Below, one piece after another: positions 1 to 7,434 of a stretch of DNA of 34,809 bases. The stretch is from Candidatus Altarchaeales archaeon WOR_SM1_SCG (GTDB taxonomy: Archaea > Altiarchaeota > Altiarchaeia > IMC4 > WOR-SM1-SCG). The DNA is taken from contig MCBE01000022.1 in assembly GCA_001723845.1 (NCBI GenBank), positions 1-34,809 of the forward strand. The letters run 5' to 3'. A model generated the notes under the pieces. The model ran no database searches. It was not told the DNA's origin and saw only the letters and a program-made list of their open reading frames with translations. Each line of letters begins with the position of its first letter. Within the stretch, counting starts at the first letter, position 1. A program made the position numbers and the translations under genes.

Positions 1-194
1 CAGAAATGATTAGGACAAAGGTTGTGGGAGGGTGATAAACAGGTAAGGGTTCGCCGTGAAACGAATTAAAAAGTTAGGAAGTTGGGAGATATTTAATTGG
101 GGTTGATTTTAATGGTTAAATGTGGGGAGTGTTTGATGTCTGTGATATTTTGAGAGGATACAAAAATAAGATGTTTTAAATTTTTTACAAATTT

Positions 195-545
195 TCACCC
201 CTTGATTTTCATAATCGCTTCCGCAATATCCCCACCTGTTTCTTCAAGTGCTGCTCTTGCCTCATCTTCGCTTGTGCCTGCTTGCTCTGCGACCATCTTC
301 ACATCATCATCGTCAATTTCAATTGAAACTTCCTCCTCTTCAATTTCTCGTGTGTGTTCCTGTCCCGTTATCTGGAAAGATGCCTGACCCTGCATAACAA
401 CCTTTGCAACACCCGGGTTTGTAATGACAATTTCCCTGTCGCTGCACCTGATTATAACCTCTTCTGCGTCAATCTCCTCCATTTTTATACCCATACGCTT
501 CATCATTGTCTGCATCTGCTTCGGGTTAATTGCTCCTGGAAACAT
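195..545 (-). CDS. nac: Nascent polypeptide-associated complex protein (archaeal NAC)
   Basis: Archaeal NAC is a ribosome-associated homodimer that contacts nascent chains as they leave the exit tunnel. The 116-residue product has the usual family length. An N-terminal basic/Met-rich stretch (PKQMQTMMKRMGIKM) is followed by the NAC beta-barrel (about residues 20-70, including the VVMQGQASFQITG stretch) and an acidic linker. A C-terminal UBA domain (about 78-116) ends in GGDIAEAIMKIKG. It is divergent from the phosphatase gene at 647. A TATA-like element lies about 25-30 bases before the start codon, which suggests a short or absent leader. Family assignment is secure; function is from the family. 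Confidence 0.95.
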   Translation of the reverse strand: MFPGAINPKQMQTMMKRMGIKMEEIDAEEVIIRCSDREIVITNPGVAKVVMQGQASFQITGQEHTREIEEEEVSIEIDDDDVKMVAEQAGTSEDEARAALEETGGDIAEAIMKIKG

Positions 546-570
546 TTTTATTTTTTTATGTTTATTTTTT

Positions 571-580
571 ATATTTAAAT
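571..580 (-). promoter_or_regulatory. TATA box of the NAC gene
   Basis: Read on the minus strand this is ATTTAAATAT, close to the archaeal box A consensus. It lies about 26-35 bases upstream of the NAC start codon (543-545). A TBP-driven transcript would therefore begin at or just before the ATG. No Shine-Dalgarno sequence is visible in the gap, consistent with leaderless translation. Confidence 0.55.
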
Positions 581-646
581 GTTATCTTTAATTTTCTTTA
601 ATTTTGATTTATTAATTTTTAAATTTGATTTAAATTATTATAAAAC

Positions 647-1411
647 ATGGAGCAAACACAGTTTTTAAAAACAGCATTAATTGCAGCAAAAAAAGCAGAA
701 GAAGTGATTATGAAATATTACTCCGGAGAAATCAGATCAGAACTTAAAGGAGACGAGACACCTGTAACCGCTGCGGACAGGGAAGCTGAAAAAGTAATCG
801 CAGAAACAATTAAATCAAAATTCCCGAAGCATTCAATCCTGGGCGAGGAATCCGGTAAAAGCGGAAGTTCCGAATACACCTGGATAATAGACCCGATTGA
901 CGGCACAAAGAATTACATCCGCAAGATACCGATGTTTGCAACACAGATTGCTCTTGCGAAAAATAATGAATTAATTCTTGGAGTTTCAAATGCGCCGGCG
1001 CTTTGTGAACTGCTTTATGCAGAGCGCGGAAAAGGTACCTACTGTAATGGTAAAAAAATCAGCGTGAGTACGATGAAAAAATTAAAGGATTCGTTTATGA
1101 GTTTCGGCGGCATAAATTATTTTGAAAAAATAAATTTACTCGGGAATTTACTAAAACTCATCGGCATGATGCAGGGAAGAAGGGGTTTTGGTGACTTCTG
1201 GGGATACCACCTGCTTGCACAGGGAAAAATAGAAATCATGGTTGAGGCGGATATCAAGATATGGGATATCGCAGCCCTAACGGTGATTGTTGAAGAAGCG
1301 GGGGGGAAAGTTACCGACATTACAGGAAAAAAGGTTTCAACGGATACGAAAACGGTGCTTGCAACCAATGGTTTGCTGCATGATGAGGTTTTAAGGATTT
1401 TTAAGGAATGA
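647..1411 (+). CDS. Inositol monophosphatase / fructose-1,6-bisphosphatase family protein
   Basis: Li+-sensitive Mg2+-dependent phosphatase family. Archaeal members commonly hydrolyse both inositol-1-phosphate and fructose-1,6-bisphosphate. The metal-site motifs are all present: VTAAD (about 40-44), GEESG (66-70), DPIDGTKNY (82-90), and the C-terminal WDIAA motif (about 206). At 254 residues it is full length for the family. The ATG at 647 follows an AT-rich stretch with TTTAAATT-like elements and no ribosome-binding site, so a near-leaderless message is likely. The last ~150 bp of this gene recur as a frameshifted copy at 3520-3682, beyond a small accessory island. The exact substrate cannot be told from sequence. 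Confidence 0.93.
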   Translation: MEQTQFLKTALIAAKKAEEVIMKYYSGEIRSELKGDETPVTAADREAEKVIAETIKSKFPKHSILGEESGKSGSSEYTWIIDPIDGTKNYIRKIPMFATQIALAKNNELILGVSNAPALCELLYAERGKGTYCNGKKISVSTMKKLKDSFMSFGGINYFEKINLLGNLLKLIGMMQGRRGFGDFWGYHLLAQGKIEIMVEADIKIWDIAALTVIVEEAGGKVTDITGKKVSTDTKTVLATNGLLHDEVLRIFKE

Positions 1412-1466
1412 AAAATCTATTGTTTATTTTATCATTAACCAAATAATTAATGATAGAGAAGTTAAG

Positions 1467-2402
1467 ATGGGAAAATCAAAGAAAAATAATGGATGTGATG
1501 AATATCACAAATTTCAAAAAGCAAGAAGTATTTGCATACATTCTTTTGATAAACAATATAAAAAATCAAAAGATTCGGAAGAAGCACTTCAAAAAGCACT
1601 TAACACGGCAAAAATAACTCAAAAAAAACTAAATCTAACTCAAAGGCACTTTGCTGGTTTGGAAGGCGAAGTTATTTTTTATGGAAAATATGATGAAACA
1701 CTTGATTTTGATCTGCTACCGGATACTAAAAAAACACATGCTGATTTTCATTCCCCAATAACTCAAAAGTACTATGATGTTACAACAAATATAGATTATA
1801 AAGACCTTGGTAAGTACATCAGAGATGAGAATAGAGAATATTTATTATCTTGTGTTGACCGAAAATCAAGAGAAGTTGAGTTAATTCCAACTTCTTTCCC
1901 TAAATGCCCTAATTGCAGTTCCCCTGCCCATTATGTTGTATATTTAGACGATACAAAAATGACAACTTTTGACTCTTTTTGTGATTATCCCTATCAAGTT
2001 TTGAAATTGTATTGTTGTAATTGTCAATATTCAGAAGAATTAAAAACATTGGAGTGTGGTTTAAATGACCCATATAGAATGGCGTATGAGGAGTTAGAAT
2101 GTGAATATTATTTAAACATATCATATCCAAACAATAAAGAAAAATTAAGAACATTAGATAAAAGAATGGATGATTTAATAAAAGGATACTGGTTTGATAT
2201 TTTGAAGTTCTGTAAAAAAGAGTTTGATGTCTTCATTTCTGCCATTAGTCGTATGGAATCAGAAATGTTCCCACCAAGTAAGAATGATTTTTATGAGTAT
2301 GAATTGCCTGTATGGAGACATCCAATTTTAGATTTTGATAAATACAAGGGTAAAGATAGTAGGGAATTTTATTTCCCCGATTATGAAATGGGTTTAATTT
2401 AA
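1467..2402 (+). CDS. Hypothetical protein with CxxC zinc-binding cysteines, possible nuclease
   Basis: A 311-residue protein I do not recognise. The N-terminal 60 residues are Lys-rich and helical. A segment GLEGEVIFYG (64-73) ... HADF (91-94) ... YYDVTTNIDYKDL (102-114) has the spacing of a PD-(D/E)XK fold, but the usual lysine is threonine (DVT), so activity is doubtful. CPNC (147-150) and a second cluster LYCCNC (181-186) would form a zinc ribbon/knuckle. The C-terminal third is acidic and aromatic with no motif I can name. It sits 47 bp upstream of a more convincing PD-(D/E)XK protein on the same strand, so the two may be co-transcribed as an accessory or defence-like pair. Function unknown. 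Confidence 0.7.
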   Translation: MGKSKKNNGCDEYHKFQKARSICIHSFDKQYKKSKDSEEALQKALNTAKITQKKLNLTQRHFAGLEGEVIFYGKYDETLDFDLLPDTKKTHADFHSPITQKYYDVTTNIDYKDLGKYIRDENREYLLSCVDRKSREVELIPTSFPKCPNCSSPAHYVVYLDDTKMTTFDSFCDYPYQVLKLYCCNCQYSEELKTLECGLNDPYRMAYEELECEYYLNISYPNNKEKLRTLDKRMDDLIKGYWFDILKFCKKEFDVFISAISRMESEMFPPSKNDFYEYELPVWRHPILDFDKYKGKDSREFYFPDYEMGLI

Positions 2403-2449
2403 AATCTAATTAATAGTGGTACAAGCTAATACAACAGGGAGTAAATAAT

Positions 2450-2869
2450 ATGGCAAGAGATAAAACACAAAATTCAAATTTGGCATCAGAGTTTTATGTA
2501 GCATCCCAACTTTTTAGAGTGGGGTATGTGGTTACTATCACACTTGGTCACACAAAGGAAATAGATCTTATTGTTGTCCATCCTGATGGTAGAACAATTA
2601 CAATAGATGTAAAAGGGCTAAAAAACACTACGAATTGGCCATTAAGCCCGAAACTTGAGAAAGAAGATCATTTTTTTGTGCTTGTGTCATATCTAAATAA
2701 ATTTGCTGATTTAAATATCCATCCAGATGTGTTTGTGGTTCCATCACTTGAAATTAAGAGTTTGCTCACGCCTTGGAGTGGTAAAGCACAGGTTAAACAA
2801 AAAGGTGTAAGATATAGGGATGCGAAAAATAGTAAATACAAGGATGCATGGGAATTGCTGTTCAAATAA
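2450..2869 (+). CDS. PD-(D/E)XK nuclease-like protein
   Basis: A 139-residue single-domain protein. It shows a helix with a conserved acidic residue (SEFYVASQLFRVGY, E14), then KEIDLIVV (D39) and TIDVKG (D53-V-K55). This gives the E...D...(D/E)XK order of the restriction-endonuclease/resolvase superfamily. The length and layout resemble the small 'group I intron endonuclease/Holliday-resolvase-like' proteins that occur alone or with toxin-antitoxin genes. It lies downstream of the unknown zinc-cysteine gene (47 bp) and upstream of the RelB/ParE pair (63 bp). A purine-rich GGGAG occurs just before the ATG. Nucleolytic activity is inferred from the motif; the target is unknown. Confidence 0.75.
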   Translation: MARDKTQNSNLASEFYVASQLFRVGYVVTITLGHTKEIDLIVVHPDGRTITIDVKGLKNTTNWPLSPKLEKEDHFFVLVSYLNKFADLNIHPDVFVVPSLEIKSLLTPWSGKAQVKQKGVRYRDAKNSKYKDAWELLFK

Positions 2870-2932
2870 AACTTGGATTTATTTATTTTATTCACAAAAC
2901 TAAATACTTAACATAAACAAACCAATAATAAA

Positions 2933-3145
2933 ATGAACACAGTAAAAATACCTGCTAAATTAGAGGCAATTCATCTTATTGAAAAACTGCCGGATGATTA
3001 TTCCATGGATGAAATCATGGGCGAGTTGTATTTTAAGCAGCAGGTAAAACAAGGATTGCAAGATGTGGAGGGAGGCAGGGTGTATTCTCACGAGCAAATT
3101 AAAAATATGGTGGTAAAATGGCGAAAATCATCTGGTCGGATTTAG
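2933..3145 (+). CDS. RelB-like antitoxin of a type II toxin-antitoxin pair
   Basis: A 70-residue acidic/helical protein. Its layout EKLPDDYSMDEIMGELYFKQ ... GLQDVEGGRVYSHEQIKN is typical of a small antitoxin family found directly upstream of ParE/RelE toxins. The gene overlaps the downstream toxin by 28 bp, the usual translational coupling of such modules. The antitoxin would bind and neutralise the toxin and autoregulate the operon; this is family knowledge. No palindromic operator is obvious in the short AT-rich upstream gap. Confidence 0.82.
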   Translation: MNTVKIPAKLEAIHLIEKLPDDYSMDEIMGELYFKQQVKQGLQDVEGGRVYSHEQIKNMVVKWRKSSGRI

Positions 3146-3432
3146 CAAAGGAACATTTAAGAAAGATTGACTCTTATATTTCAGAGGGATCTCCTTTCTA
3201 CTCTATTATTTTTATTGACAGGTTAATCGCTTCTGTTGAGAAGATTGGAGTATTCCCGAAATGTGGAAGGAGGGTACCTGAATTTGGTAAAGATAACCTG
3301 AGGGAAATTTTCTTTCATAAATACAGAATCGTGTACCTGATTGATGATGATACCGTAAAGGTATTGGCTATTGTTCATGGAGCAATGGATATTATAAAAA
3401 AACGAAAGCGAGAACGATGGGAATTCAAATAA
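3118..3432 (+). CDS. ParE/RelE-family toxin
   Basis: A 104-residue protein with the ParE/RelE fold signature. It starts with a beta strand KIIWSDLAKEHLRKIDSYI, followed by helix 2 and the core FPKCGRRVPEFGKDNLREIFFHKYRIVYLIDDDTVKVLAIVHGAMD. This matches the YRIVY..D...V.....I.H family pattern. RelE-type members are ribosome-dependent mRNA interferases and ParE members poison gyrase. The sequence resembles the ParE-like branch but I cannot assign the target. It is coupled to the antitoxin by a 28-bp overlap. It lies on a small island between the intact phosphatase gene and a decayed copy of that gene's 3' end. Confidence 0.88.
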   Translation: MAKIIWSDLAKEHLRKIDSYISEGSPFYSIIFIDRLIASVEKIGVFPKCGRRVPEFGKDNLREIFFHKYRIVYLIDDDTVKVLAIVHGAMDIIKKRKRERWEFK

Positions 3433-3472
3433 TGGAGTCAATTTCAAAAATAATTTAATCAAAATTCTAAGT

Positions 3473-3519
3473 GTATTCCTAAAAAGGAATACGCTGGCTC
3501 TCGTCGGGAGCCGCCCGAC
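3473..3519. repeat. Two adjacent perfect hairpins at the edge of the duplicated phosphatase segment
   Basis: GTATTCCT-AAAA-AGGAATAC (3473-3492) is a perfect 8-bp stem with a 4-base loop. Ten bases later GTCGGG-AGCCG-CCCGAC (3503-3519) is a perfect 6-bp GC stem with a 5-base loop. The second hairpin ends exactly where similarity to the phosphatase gene begins (3520). They could be a transcript end for the toxin-antitoxin operon, a REP-like palindrome, or the scar of a mobile element. Confidence 0.55.
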
Positions 3520-3682
3520 TGGGATATTGCAGCACTTGCGGTGATTGTTGAAGAAGCGGGGGGGGAAAGTTACCGACATTAGAGGAAAGCCGGTTTCAAC
3601 GGATACGAAAACGGTGCTTGCAACTAATGGTTTGCTGCATGATGAGGTTTTAGGGGTTTTTAGAGGAGAGATTGTACTATAA
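3520..3682 (+). pseudogene. Frameshifted 3' fragment of an inositol-monophosphatase gene
   Basis: This stretch repeats the last ~150 bp of the intact phosphatase gene (1262-1411) at roughly 90% identity. It starts at TGGGATAT (the WDIAA motif) and runs through GGTTTGCTGCATGATGAGG. The run of seven G in the intact gene is eight here, which shifts the frame and gives an immediate TAG. If corrected, the frame would end in a slightly different C-terminus with a TAA at 3680-3682. Many of the differences are third-position or conservative, so the copy was probably under coding selection before it decayed. No upstream part of the gene is present. Confidence 0.85.
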
Positions 3683-3699
3683 CAAGCGTGTTTTTTTAA

Positions 3700-3780
3700 T
3701 ATAAAATCGTTAAAAAATTATTTGAGAAGAAAGGGCAGGTGATTGGTCTTGAGGATATTTACGCGGCGGCGTTTGAATGA
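3700..3780 (+). other. Short coding-like scrap between relics
   Basis: The 3433-4024 stretch holds no intact gene. Within it, 25 codons between stops read as a plausible protein tail (IVKKLFEKKGQVIGLEDIY ... AAAFE, stop TGA). The GC content (GCGGCGGCG) is higher than the flanks. I do not recognise the family. It is most likely another gene fragment in this decayed patch, but too short to be sure. Confidence 0.25.
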
Positions 3781-3858
3781 ATTTAGATAAAATTTGAATT
3801 GAATTTGCCGGGCACAAAATTAATGAAATTATTGATTTTTTCCCGGAGGAACGGTCTT

Positions 3859-3981
3859 GAGTTACACATCCGGCTTTTTCCGGTTAAAAACGGAAGACCC
3901 GATATTGGAACATGGCAGAGCGTTTTTCTCATGGAACCTGGCGGTGTGAGAACAAGAAGTGTTGTTGCCAGGAGATTTTAG
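3859..3981 (+). pseudogene. C-terminal fragment of a YjbQ/UPF0047 (secondary thiamine-phosphate synthase) gene
   Basis: The open frame 3799-3981 starts with TTG and has no convincing beginning. Its last ~30 residues (PVKNGRPDIGTWQSVFLMEP, then GGVRTRSVV) match the characteristic YjbQ C-terminus: NG...GTWQ, a hydrophobic strand ending in E, then G.R.R. Intact YjbQ proteins are about 130-140 residues and carry conserved histidines upstream; those are absent here. I read this as the 3' relic of a lost gene, downstream of the phosphatase relic and convergent with the amylase gene. YjbQ is a small cytoplasmic protein of poorly settled function. Confidence 0.6.
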
Positions 3982-4024
3982 TTAATTTTTGTAAAATTTT
4001 GCACAAATTCTTCCGTGATTTAGT

Positions 4025-5749
4025 TTATTGTTTTAACTTAAGTATCGCCATTTGATTGCCTTTAAGCGGGACGCGTACATACGTTCGCCCGGATGATTCT
4101 TCAACCGTTACCTGCGAAATTCCGTTTAAAAGATCAATCATCTTACTGCCCGGCGGTGTAAGGTTCTTTTCAACAATTATGCAGTCCTGTCTTTCGGAAA
4201 CATCAAGGTTTATTGCAACAAGAACCTCATCCGTATCAAGAACTCTGGAAAAAGCAAGAGTGCTTTTGCCGTCAACAGGGTGTCCGAAAGTACTGCCATC
4301 CGCTGATATTTCCCGGAAATACTGCCTGCCGTATCTCAGAGCAGGCTCATGGTTTCTTACTCTTGCAACAGAATTAATACCTTTGTATATCTCATGCTTT
4401 TCATTAAAGAAGTGAACTCCTGTTGTTTCAAAGGCACCCCATTTACCGCCGAACATACATTCCCTTACATGACAGTCATTATCGGTTCCGCCGCCGTCAA
4501 ACCCCTGCTCGGTACCGTAATAAATGCACGGTATTCCCTGGCTTGTGAGAAGATACCCTATTGCAAGGACTGCCTGCCGGGGGTGGAAATTGTTGTGCAA
4601 AAAACGCCTGTAAGGTCTTGACATCTGGTCGTGGTTGTCCAGAAATGTGACAAAGTAGCGTCCTGCCTCGCCGTGATCTGCGTACTGGGTTTTAAATCGC
4701 TCGTAACGCTCTCGCAGCACGGATGGATTACGAAAGCCCTTGATAACTTCCTCCAGATCAAAATATAATGGAAAATCCAGGCAGGCATCAAGTGAAGGGA
4801 ACCGCTCATTCGTTCCTTCTATTCTGCTGTTACGACCGATATACTTGTGTATATCCTCATCACTTCCCACCACCTCACCAAAGATGAAAAAGTTTTGCTT
4901 ACCGATGCGCTTCGCATATTCGCGCACCGCATTACAAAATATTGCGGTTGCACTATCTTCCATGTGCTTTACCGTATCCACCCGAAAACCGTCAATATCG
5001 GCAGTTCCAATCCAGTATTTGTATGCCTTTATAAGAGTGCTTAACACATCATTGTTGGTGACATCCAGTTCTTTTAAGGTGAGAAAGTCGCCGTTGACTG
5101 CCTGATCGGTATCCTCCCAATTTGTTATTTGCCCTCTTCTTTTATAGTACTCAGGATTCTGGAGTTCTTCAGGCCATACGGCATCATCTTCCTGGAATCC
5201 CGGTGCATGATCAACCTCGCGCCAAAAATCAAGGTCAAAGGGACCCGGTGCATCTTTCCAGTAATAATAGGGATAATCACCGGGATACGCCCAGTTGTCG
5301 CCCGTGTGGTTGATTATTATATCCTGTATAACATACATGTTCCTGTTGTGGGCTTGCTTTACAAGTTCCTGAAGATCCTCAATTGTTCCAAACCTTTCAT
5401 CAACATCCAGGAAATCCTGGATTCCATATCCGTGATAGGTGTCATTTTTCTCCTGCCGGTTTTTAAATATAGGGCTCAGCCAGATGGCATTACATCCAAG
5501 GTTCTTAATATAATCCAGCCTGCGCGTGATGCCCCTGATATTTCCTCCCTGGAATAATTTACCCTGCTTTGGATCCCTGTTCTTTGGAGCAGATTTTGGA
5601 TCATAAGGTGGTATGTTTTCTTGATTATTGTCAAAACGATCGACTAAAAGAAAATACATGACTTGATCTCTCCAGTCACCTGGCGACGGAAATGGTTTCC
5701 TCCCTGGTTTAAAGTCCAGTTCCTTTACGGATTTAATTTTGCCTTGCAT
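4025..5749 (-). CDS. GH13 alpha-amylase family glycoside hydrolase, cytoplasmic
   Basis: A 574-residue retaining alpha-glucan hydrolase of family GH13. All four conserved regions are present: I DIIINH (143-148), II GFRVDTVKH (254-262, nucleophile D258), III FGEVVG (acid/base E292) and IV FLDNHD (369-374, D374). A C-terminal beta-sandwich domain runs from about residue 480. There is no signal peptide, so it should act on intracellular glucan or imported oligosaccharide. Likely activities are alpha-amylase, neopullulanase or cyclomaltodextrinase; the sequence alone does not decide. A Shine-Dalgarno-like AGAGGT lies a few bases before the ATG, unlike the leaderless look of several neighbours. 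Its GC content looks higher than the flanks, which would fit lateral acquisition. Confidence 0.95.
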   Translation of the reverse strand: MQGKIKSVKELDFKPGRKPFPSPGDWRDQVMYFLLVDRFDNNQENIPPYDPKSAPKNRDPKQGKLFQGGNIRGITRRLDYIKNLGCNAIWLSPIFKNRQEKNDTYHGYGIQDFLDVDERFGTIEDLQELVKQAHNRNMYVIQDIIINHTGDNWAYPGDYPYYYWKDAPGPFDLDFWREVDHAPGFQEDDAVWPEELQNPEYYKRRGQITNWEDTDQAVNGDFLTLKELDVTNNDVLSTLIKAYKYWIGTADIDGFRVDTVKHMEDSATAIFCNAVREYAKRIGKQNFFIFGEVVGSDEDIHKYIGRNSRIEGTNERFPSLDACLDFPLYFDLEEVIKGFRNPSVLRERYERFKTQYADHGEAGRYFVTFLDNHDQMSRPYRRFLHNNFHPRQAVLAIGYLLTSQGIPCIYYGTEQGFDGGGTDNDCHVRECMFGGKWGAFETTGVHFFNEKHEIYKGINSVARVRNHEPALRYGRQYFREISADGSTFGHPVDGKSTLAFSRVLDTDEVLVAINLDVSERQDCIIVEKNLTPPGSKMIDLLNGISQVTVEESSGRTYVRVPLKGNQMAILKLKQ

Positions 5750-5858
5750 TTTTAGACCTCTTTTAATTTATTTTTTAATTTTATAATTGATTTAATTTAT
5801 AATTGATTTTATTAATTATAACTTAATTCTTTATATAGTCACATACAGTAATGTGTTT

Positions 5859-5947
5859 TCAGCGACAATTTTTTGTCCCGGCATACCTTCAGCGACAATT
5901 TTTTGTCCCGATTACCTCTCCAGAGACAATTTTTTGTCGCACAGACA
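5859..5947. repeat. Three tandem palindromic GACAATTTTTTGTC motifs
   Basis: AGCGACAATTTTTTGTCCCG occurs at 5861-5880 and again at 5891-5910. A variant AGAGACAATTTTTTGTCGC lies at 5922-5940. The period is 30-31 bp. Each core is itself a palindrome (GACAA...TTGTC), and the last unit runs into GCACAGACA. They sit in the divergent gap between the amylase and PAC2 genes, about 110-190 bp from either start. Possible readings are a three-site operator, or the multiple transposase-binding sites of one end of an IS21/Tn7-like element whose body is gone. No transposase gene is nearby. Confidence 0.75.
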
Positions 5948-6031
5948 AGAAATAATAATTATATTTCCTCAACTTTTTTCAAAAATTCCTTACCTTTAAT
6001 TTCTTCAACATTTTTATTAGATATAATTTAA

Positions 6032-6053
6032 TTTAAATACTAAATTTAAATAC
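6032..6053 (+). promoter_or_regulatory. TATA box region of the PAC2-family gene
   Basis: Two overlapping TTTAAATAC elements (6032-6040 and 6045-6053) match the archaeal box A. The first lies about 24-32 bases upstream of the ATG at 6064, the spacing expected for a leaderless transcript. No Shine-Dalgarno sequence is visible. Confidence 0.55.
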
Positions 6054-6063
6054 ATAAATAAAC

Positions 6064-6852
6064 ATGGATAAAACAATAAGATTAGGTAAAACCTCGGAAA
6101 TAATACTAAAACAAAAAGTAAATAAAAACCCGACGGTAATTGACGGCTTTCCAAGTATCGGCTTTGTCGGAACAATTGCTGCAAGATACCTTGTTGAAGA
6201 ATTGAATATGAAACTTATAGGATACATAGAGTCAGATAAAATTCCAAGCGTTGCGATAGTTCATAAATCAAAACCGTGTCCACCGATACGAATTTACAAA
6301 AAAGGCGATTTGATAATAGTTCTTTCCGAATTAATTATACCATTACAGTTTACGCATGATTTCTCTAAAATTTTAATAAAATGGTTCAATGAAATAAAGC
6401 CGAGGGAAGTGATATCCCTGGTTGGTATAAGTTCTGACCCCCTGCCTTTAAAAATTATAAACCCCCCGAGCATCCAGCAGGATTACGAAGAGCATCATGT
6501 TTATGGAATTGCAACAAATGAAAAATTAAATAAAAAATTAGAAAAATTAAAGGTTAATATTATACGCGAGGGCACACTTACCGGCGCATCAAGTACTATT
6601 TTGCTTGGATGCATTGAAAATGATATTCCAGCAGTCACATTGATGTCGGAGGCACATTTCGTTCCGGACCCCATGGCGTCTGCTGCGGTGCTGAATGTTC
6701 TAAATGAATATCTGAATTTAAATGTTGATGTAAAAAAACTTGTTGAACAGGGCAAAAAGGTTGAATCGCAGTTTAAAGTATTATTTAAAGAATTAAAGAA
6801 CGGGAAAAGCAGTTATACGAAAATGGAGAAGTTTTCGCCGATGTACGGGTGA
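6064..6852 (+). CDS. Proteasome assembly chaperone (PAC2) family protein
   Basis: A 262-residue member of the archaeal PAC2/PbaB-like family (COG2047). Relatives promote assembly of, or associate with, the 20S proteasome. The N-terminal signature VIDGFPSIGFVGTIAARYLV (about 25-44) and the following ESDKIPSVAIVH are characteristic. The core Rossmann-like fold continues through LVGISS and the late stretch EGTLTGASSTILLG ... TLMSEAHFVPDPMASAAVL. A charged helix follows at the C-terminus. Length is normal for the family. It is transcribed alone, convergent with a winged-helix gene 17 bp away. Substrate or partner proteins cannot be read from sequence. Confidence 0.9.
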   Translation: MDKTIRLGKTSEIILKQKVNKNPTVIDGFPSIGFVGTIAARYLVEELNMKLIGYIESDKIPSVAIVHKSKPCPPIRIYKKGDLIIVLSELIIPLQFTHDFSKILIKWFNEIKPREVISLVGISSDPLPLKIINPPSIQQDYEEHHVYGIATNEKLNKKLEKLKVNIIREGTLTGASSTILLGCIENDIPAVTLMSEAHFVPDPMASAAVLNVLNEYLNLNVDVKKLVEQGKKVESQFKVLFKELKNGKSSYTKMEKFSPMYG

Positions 6853-6869
6853 ATTTAAAAATTAATTTA

Positions 6870-7388
6870 TCAGTACCCCATCTCATTTAAAACAGATATA
6901 ACGGTCATCGGAGGCATTCCGGTATCCTTGCAGATTTTCAAAATATCTTCCTCTGTTTTTATATCCTGCGCGAGTTTACCCATAACTGAAAGTGTATGGG
7001 ACACGGCATCCTCCGGGAGCATGAAGTAAATAACTCCTTCAATTTTTGATTTGCCTAAAAAGCCCTTTTTCACAAGGGAATTCAATGTAATTGACGCATG
7101 GGTTTCATACTGTAAACTCCTATGTGTTTTACCGAATTTTTCAATAAGACCATCCCTTGTAATCGGTTTTTTCTCTTCCGTAATAAATTCCAGCACCATT
7201 TTCTCAACCTTTGCAAGTTTTGGCGGCTGCTTTAGTTTTGAAGTTTCTCTTTTAAATTCCGCCAACCGCAGCAAGAACAGGGACTTTGTCTGCCGGTCTA
7301 TTAAAATACCGCTGATTTCCTTTGCAATGTCTTTTCCTTCCTTACCCATGCTTTTCAGCATGGCTGCAAGCATTTCAGTTTCATCCAT
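6870..7388 (-). CDS. Winged-helix domain protein, function unknown
   Basis: A 172-residue soluble protein. The N-terminal ~65 residues are helical (MLAAMLKSMGKEGKDIAKEI ...). The middle (about 65-130) reads as a winged helix: VEKMVLEFITEEKKPITRDG, a recognition-like helix SLQYETHASITLNSLVKKGF, then a wing GKSKIEGVIYFML. The C-terminal ~40 residues look like a second small helical motif (EEDILKICKDTGMPPMTVIS). I do not recognise the family; a transcription regulator is the simplest reading. It is the last gene of a long minus-strand block, 46 bp downstream of a surface-protein gene, so it might be co-transcribed with it. Confidence 0.7.
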   Translation of the reverse strand: MDETEMLAAMLKSMGKEGKDIAKEISGILIDRQTKSLFLLRLAEFKRETSKLKQPPKLAKVEKMVLEFITEEKKPITRDGLIEKFGKTHRSLQYETHASITLNSLVKKGFLGKSKIEGVIYFMLPEDAVSHTLSVMGKLAQDIKTEEDILKICKDTGMPPMTVISVLNEMGY

Positions 7389-7434
7389 TTTTTGTTTGAT
7401 TCTTTATTTATATTTTCGTAAATTCTATTTTTAT

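Noticed and set aside
1-194. Purine-rich stretch at the left edge, and a short plus-strand frame ending at TGA (35) that could be the tail of an upstream gene
   Set aside because: Only about ten codons are visible and there is no tRNA-, snoRNA- or promoter-like structure I can support.
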